Shown here piece by piece: positions 45,839 through 55,558 of a stretch of 64,000 nt of DNA; the first letter of the stretch is position 1, and each line of letters starts with the position of its first letter. The stretch is from Chitinibacter sp. SCUT-21 (GTDB taxonomy: Bacteria > Pseudomonadota > Gammaproteobacteria > Burkholderiales > Chitinibacteraceae), in the NCBI GenBank assembly GCA_041874755.1, contig CP102611.1:1860001-1924000 (forward strand), given 5' to 3'. The position numbers and the translations under genes are program-made. The notes under the pieces were generated by a model. It saw only the letters and a program-made list of their open reading frames with translations. It was not told where the DNA came from and searched no databases.

Positions 45839-46693
45839 ATGTTACGCTCATTGATGATCGTCTCCATCGTCGCGCTAGCCCAAACGGCGGCAGCCCAACC
45901 GTGTACCTTGCTTATGGGCTATCGCACTACCGATCGGCTACCCTATATTGCGGCAGCGCCAGATAATACGGGTCTCTACCTCGATCTATATACCGAAGCC
46001 AGCCGACGCATCGGCTGCCAACTCAAAATTATCCGCGAGCCCAAAAATCGGGTATTAGATTCACTCAAAATCGGCCGGATTGATTTTTATCCTGGTCTGA
46101 TTTTTTCACCCGAGCGCGGCAAAGATTTTTACTTTCTACCCAATGGCTTGCCATCGCAGCAAGTCGCCTTAACCCGTAGTGGTTTGCAAGCACTGAATTC
46201 TTTGCAAATCATGCGCGGCAAAACGCTGATTATGGCAATGGGAGGCGCATACAAAGAAGCGATTCAGCATGGCATTAATGTACGTACGCCACCCGAATTG
46301 ACAATAGAAAAAGCGATCGAAATGATTGAAAGCAGCAAGGCCGATGTGTATGTGGATGAGCTCAGCTCGCTGACTTATTACCTCAATCATTATCCTAATC
46401 GAAATAAGTTGATGCTCCATCCCAATTGCTGCGGCGGGGTACAGCATTTTACGATGGGCATTTCGCGCCAATCGTCGAATACAAAGTATATTCCCAACCC
46501 GAAATTCAACCCGTATCACGACGTTAATGCGGAGAATGATCCGCTGAAATTAGCGCCCAACTCGACGATGAGCCGCTTTAGCCAAGCGGTGTGGCAATTG
46601 AATAAAGAGGGGTTTACTGCGAAGTTATATAAAAAGTACTACGGCATCGACATGCCCACATTAGATGAACACACGCCGATGCAATCAGAATAG
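45839..46693 (+). CDS. Periplasmic solute-binding protein, SBP family 3-like (orphan 1)
   Basis: 284 residues from ATG 45839 with GGAG seven bases upstream. A signal peptide ends near TAAAQP. The body has the two-lobe type-II binding protein pattern: LYLDLYTEASRRIGCQLKI, VLDSLKIGRIDFYPGLIFSPERG and VYVDELSSLTYYL. No transporter genes are adjacent. Such orphans occur widely in this group of bacteria and may feed a distant ABC transporter or a membrane sensor. The ligand is likely an amino-acid-like molecule. Confidence 0.8.
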   Translation: MLRSLMIVSIVALAQTAAAQPCTLLMGYRTTDRLPYIAAAPDNTGLYLDLYTEASRRIGCQLKIIREPKNRVLDSLKIGRIDFYPGLIFSPERGKDFYFLPNGLPSQQVALTRSGLQALNSLQIMRGKTLIMAMGGAYKEAIQHGINVRTPPELTIEKAIEMIESSKADVYVDELSSLTYYLNHYPNRNKLMLHPNCCGGVQHFTMGISRQSSNTKYIPNPKFNPYHDVNAENDPLKLAPNSTMSRFSQAVWQLNKEGFTAKLYKKYYGIDMPTLDEHTPMQSE

Positions 46694-46722
46694 CTGGTAT
46701 CCACCTACAGGCAAATACCAGC
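46693..46722. repeat. GCTGGTAT/ATACCAGC hairpin between convergent genes
   Basis: Perfect 8-base arms, GCTGGTAT (46693-46700) and ATACCAGC (46715-46722), directly after the binding-protein stop, followed by another ATACCC at 46738-46743. Possible terminator and part of the GGTAT repeat group. Confidence 0.5.
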
Positions 46723-46743
46723 ATGATTTATAGAGCTATACCC

Positions 46744-48225
46744 TTAACGCTTCTCGTCATGCAATAGCGCTTCGTTCGCGTCGCTAAAACTCATTTCATG
46801 GTTTTTCACAAAGCGCGTTTTGTATTTGATGCGATAACCAAACCAGATCGCAAAAAACATCGGAATCCCAATATATGTCGCGATCACGCCAATCCAGTCG
46901 ATATGGCCTGCGGTGAAGGCTTGGTAGTTTTGCCCCAGCATCACAATCACACACAGCGCAAACGCAAACAGTGGGCCATAGGGGAAAAACGGCGATTGAT
47001 ACGGCAACTCGTCCAGCGAATGGCCTTGCGCCAAAAAGCCTTGGCGGAAGCGATAGTGGCTAATCGCGATGCCCAGCCACGCGATAAAGCCGGTCATGCC
47101 CGACATATTCAACAGCCACAGGTAAACCGATTTATCCTCACCTAAAGCGGTTAAGAAGCACAGCATCCCAACGGCAGTCGTCGCATATAGCGCGTTGCGC
47201 GGCACGCCATTGGCCGAGAGTTTGCCAAAAATTTTCGGCGCCAAACCTTGCGTTGCCAGGGTATACAGCATCCGCGTTGACGCGTACATGCCCGAGTTAC
47301 CGGCCGAAATAATCGCCGTTAAAATCACCGCATTCATCAAGGCCGCCGAGAACGCTAAACCGGCATTTTGGAACACCAAAGTAAACGGGCTCAAGCCAAT
47401 ATCGGCGATGTCGTTTTTCAATAAATGCGGGTCGGTGTACGGAATCAGCATACCGATCAGGAAAATCGCGATCACATAAAACAGCAAAATACGCCAAAAC
47501 ACTTGGCGAATCGCACGCGGAATCGCTTTGTGCGGGTTTTCAGCCTCGCCGGCAGCAACACCGATCAGCTCAGTACCTTGGAACGAGAAACCGGCGACCA
47601 TCATCACGCCAATCATCGCGGGCAAGCCACCCACAAAGGGCGCATCGCCGGTGGTGAAGTTATGCCAACCCGCTTGTTCGCCGCCGTGCATAATGCCGGC
47701 GATCATCAAGATGCCGGTCACGATAAACACGATAACGGTCACGACCTTAATCAGCGAACACCAAAATTCAGCCTCGCCAAAGCCTTTCACCGACATATAG
47801 TTCAGGCCAAACATCACCGCTAAAAATAAGCCGCTCCAGTATATGCCTGGCACATCGGGGAACCAGAACGACATAATCAGCTGCGCGGCGACCAGCTCGA
47901 CGGCGATGGTCACCGCCCAGTTGTACCAGTAATTCCAACCCAGCGCGAAGCCAAAACCAGGGTCGACAAAACGCGCGCCGTAGGTGGCAAATGAACCCGA
48001 CACCGGCATATACGCCGCCAATTCGCCCAAGCTGGTCATCAGGAAATACACCATCAAGCCGATCAGCAAATAGCCGGCAATCGCGCCGCCCGGGCCTGCT
48101 TGCGCAATCGTGGCGCCCGAGGCGACGAACAAACCGGTGCCGATCGAGCCGCCAATCGCAATCATGGAAAGGTGGCGCGCTTTTAAATTGCGCCGCAAAG
48201 TATTGGGAGGGGAAGTGGTACTCAT
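46744..48225 (-). CDS. lysP: Lysine-specific permease
   Basis: 493 residues from ATG 48225; a TTG 12 bases earlier is possible. There are twelve membrane helices of the APC superfamily. From memory the whole protein tracks E. coli LysP: LKARHLSMIAIGGSIGTGLF, GLMVYFLMTSLGELAAYMPVSGSFATYG, FGFALGWNYWYNWAVTIAVELVA, FSFQGTELIGVAAGE and SAGNSGMYASTRMLYTLA. It imports lysine with protons, and LysP also acts with CadC in some bacteria. No riboswitch is seen in its upstream gap. Divergent from a cupin gene. Confidence 0.92.
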   Translation of the reverse strand: MSTTSPPNTLRRNLKARHLSMIAIGGSIGTGLFVASGATIAQAGPGGAIAGYLLIGLMVYFLMTSLGELAAYMPVSGSFATYGARFVDPGFGFALGWNYWYNWAVTIAVELVAAQLIMSFWFPDVPGIYWSGLFLAVMFGLNYMSVKGFGEAEFWCSLIKVVTVIVFIVTGILMIAGIMHGGEQAGWHNFTTGDAPFVGGLPAMIGVMMVAGFSFQGTELIGVAAGEAENPHKAIPRAIRQVFWRILLFYVIAIFLIGMLIPYTDPHLLKNDIADIGLSPFTLVFQNAGLAFSAALMNAVILTAIISAGNSGMYASTRMLYTLATQGLAPKIFGKLSANGVPRNALYATTAVGMLCFLTALGEDKSVYLWLLNMSGMTGFIAWLGIAISHYRFRQGFLAQGHSLDELPYQSPFFPYGPLFAFALCVIVMLGQNYQAFTAGHIDWIGVIATYIGIPMFFAIWFGYRIKYKTRFVKNHEMSFSDANEALLHDEKR

Positions 48226-48464
48226 CGTAGAGGCCAAGGAATATGATCAAAAAATAATCAATGATCATGCCCGAAAAGCAGGACCTTGTCGTTTGTGACT
48301 ATCCCTAGCTTTGGAACATACATATAGCCTGTATCTATGCAAATGCCATACACAAAAAGCTCTTTAGCAACATACATATGCGAATAGTTATAAATACGCG
48401 ATTTGCATGGCAATATTGCCGTATGTTTAGCAGCGAAAAACACCCTAGGAATTAGGAATCTAAG

Positions 48465-48803
48465 ATGCCAACAGGCAATCTCTTTGCAAATCAAACGCCC
48501 CCGATCTCGGGCGAGCGTTTTGACACCTTACTTCAACATCATGGCTTGCGGATCGAGCGAATTATCAGTTCAGCCGATCTCACCCCAACCGACTATCTAC
48601 AGACAAACGACGAGTGGGTGTTGCTACTGCATGGCCACGCAATGCTGCGCATGGCAGGACAAGATCTCGAGCTTCACAGTGGTGATTATGTGTTCATTCC
48701 CGCGCAAACACCGCACAGTGTATTAAGCGCATCCGAAGGCGCGATTTGGTTAGCACTGCACTGGCAAGATGAGCCGAAAGCAAGCCCTGCAAGCCCGATT
48801 TAA
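48465..48803 (+). CDS. Small cupin-domain protein
   Basis: 112 residues with one cupin barrel: EWVLLLHGHAMLRMAGQDLELHSGDYVFIPAQTPHSVLS gives motif 1 with a reduced histidine set and motif 2 with a His in TPHSV. The function is undefined. The 227-base gap before it, shared with divergent lysP, is AT-rich and shows no clear regulator site. Confidence 0.85.
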   Translation: MPTGNLFANQTPPISGERFDTLLQHHGLRIERIISSADLTPTDYLQTNDEWVLLLHGHAMLRMAGQDLELHSGDYVFIPAQTPHSVLSASEGAIWLALHWQDEPKASPASPI

Positions 48804-48926
48804 TAGCAACATACAAGACGGACGTGACCGGACCGCAAAATTAACTCGTTAGACGAAAAACGCTTTGCAGCCCTCCCATCATCCACTACTCTGAAATAGC
48901 TTTTTTGATCCTTGGTTTGCTTATCC

Positions 48927-51899
48927 ATGACACAGCGATTGCTCCCAGCCCTACTCAGGGCGCAAGCGGCATTTTTAAGCGATACGCTTAACGATGCCGT
49001 GTGGGCGCAAGTTTTGGATGACCTGCTGGCCCTAAGCCAGAGTCGCAGTGGGCTCATTGCCGAGCTAGATCAAAGCCGAACGGCCGAATTTCATATTTTG
49101 GCGCATGCGGGCACCGACAAGAACAACAGCCATTTCAAGCTCGACAGCGAGCCATGGCAAACACTCAAGCAATCTCAAACTCTAGCCTTGCCCGTTCCCG
49201 CAGAGGCAGGCAACACTTGGTTTGTACCGGCCATTTTTGCGCCCAGCGCCGACATCGGCAAGTTAGAAATTATCCCTTTGCAGTTTCAGAACAAACTCAA
49301 GGGTATTGCAGTACTTGCCAAGAATGACGAAGAAAGCAGAGCGATACCCCCTGTTGAATTTCAGGCCTTGCTACAAACGATTGCCCAATTGATCGTTTTT
49401 AACCATCGCACGCAAATGCGACGCGCGATCGATAATGCCCACGACAAACAGCAAGCGGCCTTGCGCACTTTGAATCGCATCAACGAATTATCACCGCATG
49501 ATGAACACGCGCGGATCGTCGCGGGCTTGGAGCTGGCCGGAGGTTTTTTAGGCCTGCAGTTTGGTTGCATTACACAATTAGTCGACCAGCAGCATCACGT
49601 TCTAGCTTTATGCAGCCCTGACCCGCTCAGCGATGATGGCGTGCGGCTTGCACAACGCTACTATGATTTCACCCTGCAGCAAAACGATGTGGTAGCCATC
49701 CGCAATCTGAACGATGCGCCTCTCGCCCACGCGCCCGATGCCGCAGCGTCAGGAATGGAAAGCTATTTAGCGATCCCGGTTTGGGTGGCCGGCAAACGTT
49801 TTGGGATTTTGGCTTTTTGCGCACGCGAAGCGCGGGCCTACAATTTTGACGCGGTGGACTTTGAATTTATCCGCCTGTTGGCACGCTGGGTGGGCAGCAC
49901 ACTGGAGCATCAAAAAAACAATAAAGAACGCAATGAGCTGATCGAACGCTTTCAGAAAATTGGCGATGAAGTACCAGGGTTGATTTTTCAAACCCGGATG
50001 AACCGAGACGGCAGTAGCGCATACTTGTACGCCAGCGCTGGCATTGAAGGCATTTATGGGCTTAAGCCCGAAGATGTGGCGAACGATGCGTCCAAAGTCC
50101 TCGCCTTGGTTCACCCCGATGATATGCAAGTCGTTGTGAATAGCTATATGCGCGCCCTAAATGACTTAACACACTGGGATACCGCGTATCGGGTTAAACA
50201 CCCGACCAAGGGAACCGTCTGGATCGAAGGTCATGCAAAACCCGAGCGCACCCCTGAGGGCGACACGATTTGGTACGGCATCGCAACTGATGTCACCGAA
50301 CAAAAATTGGCGCAGCAGCAATTAATTCGCGCCAAACAAGAAGCGGAAGCAGCGAATCAAGCGAAAAGCTTATTTTTGGCCAATATGAGCCATGAAATTC
50401 GCACGCCAATGAATGGCGTACTTGGCATGGCCTCCCTGCTGCTCGATTCAGATTTGTCGCCCACACAACGCGAGTACGCCCAAACGATTCAATACAGCGG
50501 CGATGTGCTCCTTGGCGTGATTAATGATATTTTGGATTTTTCAAAAATTGAGGCGGGCAGGCTTGAGCTAGAATCGCTGGATTTTGATTTAGCACGCTTA
50601 ATGCACGACTTCTCGGCCATGATGTCGCAACGGCTAAAAGAAAAAGGCCTGCGCTACCATTGCTCGATTTCCGGCGACGTACCCCAACAATTGCGCGGCG
50701 ATCCGGGCCGTTTGCGACAAGTACTCATTAATCTGGTCGGCAATGCCATTAAATTTACCGAGCAAGGGGAAGTCAGCGTCGAGGCTAGGCTGATTTCGCA
50801 ATCGGAAGACACCTGCATTTTGCAGTTTTGCATTCAGGATACGGGAATTGGCATTCCTAGCGATAAATTGCATCGCCTATTCAGCAGTTTTAGCCAAGTC
50901 GATGAAAGTACCTCACGCCGTTTTGGCGGAACCGGCTTAGGGCTAGCGATTTGCCGTCAAATTGTATCGCTGATGGGCGGTGAAATTACGGTGCACAGTC
51001 AAGCAGAGGTCGGCTCGACGTTTTCATTTACCGTAAAAATGCAAATCCCGCCACAAATCGAGCGTACTGACAACGCCCTATGCACTGTCGCCGCAATACA
51101 AAAAGTGCTGATTGTCGATGGCATTGAAAACCAACGCAGCATATTGCATCACCTGCTCGAAAATTGGGCTGGAGAGGTCAATGAGGCCGAGAGCGGCGAA
51201 CAAGCCTTGCAACAATTGCATGCCGCACAGCAGCAAGGCAAGCCTTATTCCTTGGTGTTAGTTGATATGCATTTACCCGGGATGGACGGCTTGCATTTTG
51301 CCGCCACCGTCCACGCCGATGCCAGCCTGCATGAAGCCAAGCTGATTTTGCTCACGGCGATGGGCGTTCGGGGTGACGGTAGCCGTGCGCGGCAAGCTGG
51401 CTGCGTGGGCTATCTGACCAAACCAATTAATGGCGACGAGCTTTTTCCTATTCTGGAACTGGTGCTACGCGGGGTTGGTGACAATCAGCTGATTACCCGA
51501 CACACCTTGCACGAACAAGAAAGCACGGCTTATCGAGTGCTACTGGTCGAAGATAATCCTGTGAACCGGATTGTGGCGGTCAAGCTACTCGAAAAACTAG
51601 GCTGCAAGGTGCTCACAGCGGAAAACGGACAAAAAGCGGTCGATCTTTTATGCGAACGCGATTTCGATGTTGTGTTTATGGATTTGCAAATGCCAGAAAT
51701 GGATGGCTTGGAAGCTACGCGCTGCATCCGGCAAAGCCTGCAACCAGTACGCGATGCCAATATTCCCATTATTGCTTTAACCGCCAATGCCTTAACTGAG
51801 GATAAACAACATTGCTTTGAGGCGGGCATGAACGATTTCTTAGTGAAACCGATTCAAACTGAAGCCTTAGAAGCGGCGCTTAAGCTCTGGGGCCAATAG
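48927..51899 (+). CDS. Hybrid sensor histidine kinase (GAF-PAS-HisKA-HATPase-REC-REC)
   Basis: 990 residues from ATG 48927, no membrane segment. The order is an N-terminal GAF-like region (about 1-160), a second GAF (about 195-335), PAS with PAC (about 345-465, ending YGIATDVTEQK) and HisKA with LANMSHEIRTPMNGVLGMAS (His at about 488). The HATPase follows with LINLVGNAIKFT, DTGIGIPSDKL, and FGGTGLGLAICRQIV. Then come two receivers. REC1 has an altered start (VLIVDGIENQ) but keeps VDMHLPGMDG; REC2 is canonical (VLLVEDNPVN, FMDLQMPEMDG). No HPt domain is attached. It resembles BarA/LuxQ-type phosphorelay kinases. Confidence 0.93.
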   Translation: MTQRLLPALLRAQAAFLSDTLNDAVWAQVLDDLLALSQSRSGLIAELDQSRTAEFHILAHAGTDKNNSHFKLDSEPWQTLKQSQTLALPVPAEAGNTWFVPAIFAPSADIGKLEIIPLQFQNKLKGIAVLAKNDEESRAIPPVEFQALLQTIAQLIVFNHRTQMRRAIDNAHDKQQAALRTLNRINELSPHDEHARIVAGLELAGGFLGLQFGCITQLVDQQHHVLALCSPDPLSDDGVRLAQRYYDFTLQQNDVVAIRNLNDAPLAHAPDAAASGMESYLAIPVWVAGKRFGILAFCAREARAYNFDAVDFEFIRLLARWVGSTLEHQKNNKERNELIERFQKIGDEVPGLIFQTRMNRDGSSAYLYASAGIEGIYGLKPEDVANDASKVLALVHPDDMQVVVNSYMRALNDLTHWDTAYRVKHPTKGTVWIEGHAKPERTPEGDTIWYGIATDVTEQKLAQQQLIRAKQEAEAANQAKSLFLANMSHEIRTPMNGVLGMASLLLDSDLSPTQREYAQTIQYSGDVLLGVINDILDFSKIEAGRLELESLDFDLARLMHDFSAMMSQRLKEKGLRYHCSISGDVPQQLRGDPGRLRQVLINLVGNAIKFTEQGEVSVEARLISQSEDTCILQFCIQDTGIGIPSDKLHRLFSSFSQVDESTSRRFGGTGLGLAICRQIVSLMGGEITVHSQAEVGSTFSFTVKMQIPPQIERTDNALCTVAAIQKVLIVDGIENQRSILHHLLENWAGEVNEAESGEQALQQLHAAQQQGKPYSLVLVDMHLPGMDGLHFAATVHADASLHEAKLILLTAMGVRGDGSRARQAGCVGYLTKPINGDELFPILELVLRGVGDNQLITRHTLHEQESTAYRVLLVEDNPVNRIVAVKLLEKLGCKVLTAENGQKAVDLLCERDFDVVFMDLQMPEMDGLEATRCIRQSLQPVRDANIPIIALTANALTEDKQHCFEAGMNDFLVKPIQTEALEAALKLWGQ

Positions 51900-52014
51900 G
51901 CACTCCGGCGCCCCAGCGCTGAGCAAGCGCCGCAACAAAGTCTATTTAAATCAAAATCCTGCCCTTGCTGCATGCCATAATAATGCACCTCTATTTCACC
52001 GCGCAGGAATCGCC

Positions 52015-52965
52015 ATGACTTTGCAACAACGCTTGGGCTTTGCAGCATCCGATCGCGTTTTAATCGTACACGCCGACGATATCGGCATGTGCGAAGCCAC
52101 CGTGAGCGCTTGGCGCGAGTTGCACGGCGTGAGCAATATGACGTCGGCCTCGGCGATGGCGCCGTGTCCGTGGTTTCCTGCTGCGGTTGAGGCCGCGCGT
52201 GAGGCTGGCGAGAGCGCTGATATGGGGCTGCATCTAACGCTTAATTGCGAATGGCGCGATCATTATCGCTGGGGGCCGCTGACAGGCACCAATACCCCAT
52301 CTGGGTTATACGATCAAAGTGGCTATTTACATCCACTAGCGAGCGATACCTATCAAAATGCCAATTTTGAATTGGCCTATCAGGAATTAGCCGCCCAAAT
52401 GCAGCGCGCACAAAGTTTGGGGCTAGCACTGAGCCACCTTGATACGCATATGATGACCGCGCTACACCCCGATTTATTTCAACACGTGCTGACCCTGAGC
52501 GAGCAAACGCAGCTGCCAGTCTTAGTACCGCATTATCACGACGCGCAAACTTTGGCCAACGAAAGCCATATGCCACTGGAACTGTGCCAGCGCACGAGCG
52601 CGCAAATTAATACCGCTGCGGCGCAAATCCAGCCGATCGATGCTTGGGCCTGCTTGCCATTTGGGCAATATCTCAGCGACGAAGAGCGATTGGGCTGGGC
52701 CTCGCACGTGCTGAAATATTACTTCACCGCGCCTGGGGTTTACTGTTTGATCGGCCATCCGGCCAACGACACGCCCGAGCTACGTGCCATCGCCGCCGAT
52801 TGGCCTACCCGCGTCGCGGATCGCCGCTTGTTTGGCAGCGCAGCATTTGGCGCGGTGATTCAGCAAGAAGGCTTCAAACTGATCGGCATGAAAGCCCTCG
52901 CTGCGCTGTGTTCGAGTCATCAGGCTAGCACGCAAGCCAAGCCGCAAGACTGTATGCCGGCATAA
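52015..52965 (+). CDS. ChbG/HpnK-family carbohydrate deacetylase
   Basis: 316 residues of the YdjC fold. The metal and catalytic motifs are VHADDIGMCEAT (double Asp), ADMGLHLTLNCEW (His) and LSHLDTHMMTALHPDLF (His), with late GVYCLIGHPANDTPELRA. Family members remove acetyl groups from chitooligosaccharides (ChbG) or hopanoid sugars (HpnK). Given the chitin-binding module elsewhere in the window, the former is plausible but not proven. CAGGAAT precedes ATG 52015. It is not in a chb operon here. Confidence 0.88.
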   Translation: MTLQQRLGFAASDRVLIVHADDIGMCEATVSAWRELHGVSNMTSASAMAPCPWFPAAVEAAREAGESADMGLHLTLNCEWRDHYRWGPLTGTNTPSGLYDQSGYLHPLASDTYQNANFELAYQELAAQMQRAQSLGLALSHLDTHMMTALHPDLFQHVLTLSEQTQLPVLVPHYHDAQTLANESHMPLELCQRTSAQINTAAAQIQPIDAWACLPFGQYLSDEERLGWASHVLKYYFTAPGVYCLIGHPANDTPELRAIAADWPTRVADRRLFGSAAFGAVIQQEGFKLIGMKALAALCSSHQASTQAKPQDCMPA

Positions 52966-53034
52966 GATCCACACTAGCAGCCGCGCTGTTCTATGCTGAT
53001 CAGAATACAGATCTCAGCAAACAGGGCGGCGCAG

Positions 53035-54024
53035 ATGAAACAGATCGCTTTACTTTTGCAAGGTGGCGGCGCACTCGGCGCGTATGAGCTAGGGGTATTG
53101 CGCCGTATGCATGAGCTAGCAATGCTTCCCGTTAAGATGGTAGCCGGGGTATCGATAGGTGCAGTCAATACCGCAGTGCTAGTTGGAAGCAAGCAGGCCG
53201 ACCCACTGCCTGCACTAGAAACCCTGTGGCGCAAGCTCACCGTACCGAATATTCCGTTTGCGCCACAAATTGTGGAGCAAAATTTATCGCTGCTGGGCAA
53301 CCCACATATGTCGGCCTTGCGCACCGATGTATGGAACGCCAGCCAGTGGACTTCCGTTTACAGCGCCGACCCATTGCGCGAGTTGATTAGCGAGCTGGTT
53401 GATTTTGATAAGCTCAACGACTCCGACACCATCGTACAGCTATCGGCAGTGCAAATCGAAAGCGGTGAAATCGCCACCTTTAGCAATCGCAACGGCCAGC
53501 GCATCACGAAGGAGCATGTGATCGCCTCGCTATCGATTCCGCCGATGTTTCCGCCGGTTGAGATCGAAGGCAAACATTATTGGGATGGCGGCCTGTTTGA
53601 TAATGCGCCGCTGGGCGCCATGATTAATGGCCTGCCGCCGCAGAGCGACGCGCATTTTGTCATCGTGAATTTATTCCCGCTCAAAGGCCAAGTACCGCGC
53701 AATTTAATGCAAACACAAGATCGGATGCTGGAGATTATTTTCTCCAATAAAGTGCTCGGCGATATGGAACGCATGGCCGATTACAATGGCTTGGCGCAGT
53801 TGTATCGCGAGCTAGATATTGCCTTGCCAGCCAATTCGCCCATCCGCGAGATGGATGGGTTTAAAGATATTGCTCGGCTGCGCATGTTGCTCAAACCCAC
53901 GGTCATCACCAACCAAATGCCTGAAGAGCAAAGCACCACGCTGGATTTCTCGCCGCGCACCATCACCGCGCGGATCGAAGCGGGCTACCGTGATGCATGC
54001 CGCCAATTCGATCCCAATCATTAA
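53035..54024 (+). CDS. Patatin-like phospholipase
   Basis: 329 residues from ATG 53035 with AGGG upstream. The oxyanion loop LLLQGGGALGAYELGVL, the nucleophile elbow GVSIG (Ser40) and the DGG motif in YWDGGLFDN (Asp184) give a complete Ser-Asp dyad. The rest carries a C-terminal DUF3734-like region, as in many proteobacterial patatins. It is predicted to be a lipid acyl hydrolase. No signal peptide, so cytoplasmic unless exported otherwise. Confidence 0.93.
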   Translation: MKQIALLLQGGGALGAYELGVLRRMHELAMLPVKMVAGVSIGAVNTAVLVGSKQADPLPALETLWRKLTVPNIPFAPQIVEQNLSLLGNPHMSALRTDVWNASQWTSVYSADPLRELISELVDFDKLNDSDTIVQLSAVQIESGEIATFSNRNGQRITKEHVIASLSIPPMFPPVEIEGKHYWDGGLFDNAPLGAMINGLPPQSDAHFVIVNLFPLKGQVPRNLMQTQDRMLEIIFSNKVLGDMERMADYNGLAQLYRELDIALPANSPIREMDGFKDIARLRMLLKPTVITNQMPEEQSTTLDFSPRTITARIEAGYRDACRQFDPNH

Positions 54025-54106
54025 ACCCATCCAGCAAGCGCGCAGATTTGCCCATGCTGAGCAGTGATGGTGTGAATTTTTCATCGAACCAAATCAATGC
54101 TGTCTG

Positions 54107-54112
54107 TATAAT
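54107..54112 (+). promoter_or_regulatory. Candidate -10 element of the cystatin-like lipoprotein gene
   Basis: TATAAT 46 bases before the ATG at 54158. The -35 region TCGAAC at 54084-54089 is weak. Confidence 0.4.
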
Positions 54113-54157
54113 TTCTATAAACCCATACGAAAACTTTCAAACTTGAGGGGCCGGCCT

Positions 54158-54520
54158 ATGTTAAAAACTATCGCGATTATCTGCAGTGCAGCCACACTAA
54201 TTGCTTGCAGCCAAAACCCACGCCCAGCGGAGCAATGTATGCCAACAAATATGCCTGGCTCGTATCAGCTACAAGAAACCGTCAGCCCTGAAGCTCAGCA
54301 AGCTTTGGCCACGGTATTGGCGCAAATGAATACCAGTGCCAAACTCGATAAAATCATTGAAGTACGCACCCAAGTTGTTTCGGGCACCAATTATGCGATC
54401 ACCTTCCAGCTCGATAATGGCGAGGTTTGGCACACGATTGTATGGCGCGATTTGAAAGGCAATTACAAAATGACACAGCCAGCGAGCAAAACTCCATTTC
54501 AACCGTTGTGCGCGAAGTAA
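54158..54520 (+). CDS. Cystatin-like lipoprotein
   Basis: 120 residues from ATG 54158 with GAGGGG upstream. The signal ends in lipobox LIAC (Cys17), so it is lipid-anchored. The mature protein carries the cystatin signature: an N-terminal PGSY with Gly34, a long helix VSPEAQQALATVLAQMN, then QVVSGTNYAITFQLDNGEVW with QVVSG at 72-76 in the place of the QVVAG papain-blocking loop. The second hairpin has W-R instead of the usual PW. A Cys pair (27 and 118) could form a disulfide. It may inhibit C1-type cysteine proteases, but this is inferred from the motif. Confidence 0.78.
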   Translation: MLKTIAIICSAATLIACSQNPRPAEQCMPTNMPGSYQLQETVSPEAQQALATVLAQMNTSAKLDKIIEVRTQVVSGTNYAITFQLDNGEVWHTIVWRDLKGNYKMTQPASKTPFQPLCAK

Positions 54521-54522
54521 TT

Positions 54523-54584
54523 GCAGGGTATACCTGCCAACGCAAATCTAGATAAATCCCAAGAAAATATACCCAAGCAGGTAT
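54523..54584. repeat. GGTAT-type repeat cluster between convergent genes
   Basis: GCAGGGTATACCTGC (54523-54537) is a near-perfect 15-base palindrome. ATACCC (54569-54574) and GCAGGTAT (54577-54584) follow, giving nested hairpins before the stop of the leftward binding protein. It is part of the dispersed repeat group and a possible bidirectional terminator. Confidence 0.5.
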
Positions 54585-54598
54585 TAGCTAAAGGCCAA

Positions 54599-55384
54599 TT
54601 ACTGCAAATATTTGGCCTTTAGCTTTTGTATGCTGCCATCTTGCACTAACTCCTGAAAAGCCCGAGAAAAGCGCTGATAGAGATTAGGGTCGACCTTGGG
54701 ATTAAATGCAAAATAGCAGCCCAGACCCGGTTTTAATTGAATTGCAGGGGTAATCTCGGAGCCAGAAAAACCCAGCATTCTGGCCTCGTACGCGTAGCTC
54801 AGTTGAATCCCAGAAATCATATCAAAGCGTTGGGCAAACAGCATTTTGGCCAAATTGCCCGATGGTGGGATTTTTTGCAGCCGTTCGGCAGGAAAGCCCA
54901 GCCGCGTTAGCGTTTCAATATCGGCGCCAAAAGCCGGCAAACCGATATTGAAACGAAAAGCATCAGAAATTTGCTTGAGCTGAATATCGTTGCGGCGATT
55001 TAACTTCAGCAACGAAATATCACATGGATCAAACGGCCCCACCCACATGTAACTGGTCTCGCGCGGCGGGGTTCTGACCGTGGTAAACAAAATGCTGTTA
55101 GCGTCTTCAGCATTTAATTTGACGGCGCGCGGCCACGGTAAAAATTCGGTGTTGATTTTCAATTTGGCCTTCGCGGCCGTCAGCATCATCACTTCATAGG
55201 CAAGGCCAGTTGGCTCGCCATCGTCTTGCTGATAATTAAACGGCGGAAAACGTTCAGTATAAGCGCGCAAATCCTCGGCCATACAAAGTGGAATGCTCAA
55301 TGTGAACGGCAAAACTAGCGCAAAATGCTGCAAAGCCCGAACACTCGGTTTGAGCGCCAGCATGAAAATATGCTTACCGAGCAT
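54599..55384 (-). CDS. Periplasmic solute-binding protein, SBP family 3-like (orphan 2)
   Basis: 261 residues. TAGGAG precedes ATG 55384. A signal peptide ends SIPLCMA; the mature start EDLRAYTERFPPFNYQQDDGEPTGLAYEVM is typical of family-3 binding proteins. Later blocks are ILFTTVRTPPRETSYMWVGP and LAKMLFAQRFDMISGI. No ABC permease is linked. It has no recognisable partner among its convergent neighbours. Confidence 0.85.
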   Translation of the reverse strand: MLGKHIFMLALKPSVRALQHFALVLPFTLSIPLCMAEDLRAYTERFPPFNYQQDDGEPTGLAYEVMMLTAAKAKLKINTEFLPWPRAVKLNAEDANSILFTTVRTPPRETSYMWVGPFDPCDISLLKLNRRNDIQLKQISDAFRFNIGLPAFGADIETLTRLGFPAERLQKIPPSGNLAKMLFAQRFDMISGIQLSYAYEARMLGFSGSEITPAIQLKPGLGCYFAFNPKVDPNLYQRFSRAFQELVQDGSIQKLKAKYLQ

Positions 55385-55558
55385 GGGAGTCTCCTATTTA
55401 GCGCGGATTATTTTCAGTATTGCTAGAAACTGAACGGATACAAGCACTTTGCTCAGTTGTTCCGCTTATCGTCTCACTCATTTTCCGTGCAACTATTGTT
55501 GCTAAACCTATTGCACGGGATAATCAAACGACCACTTGAACCAGCTGCGGAGAGCCCT

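Noticed and set aside
48226..48464. Lysine riboswitch upstream of lysP
   Set aside because: The gap lacks the conserved L-box core that I would expect; no extended pairing found by eye.
49301..49350. GGGTATTGC...GCGATACCCC inside the hybrid kinase gene as a repeat insertion
   Set aside because: The frame encodes ordinary GAF sequence (LKGIAVLA) with no disruption, so the match is probably chance.
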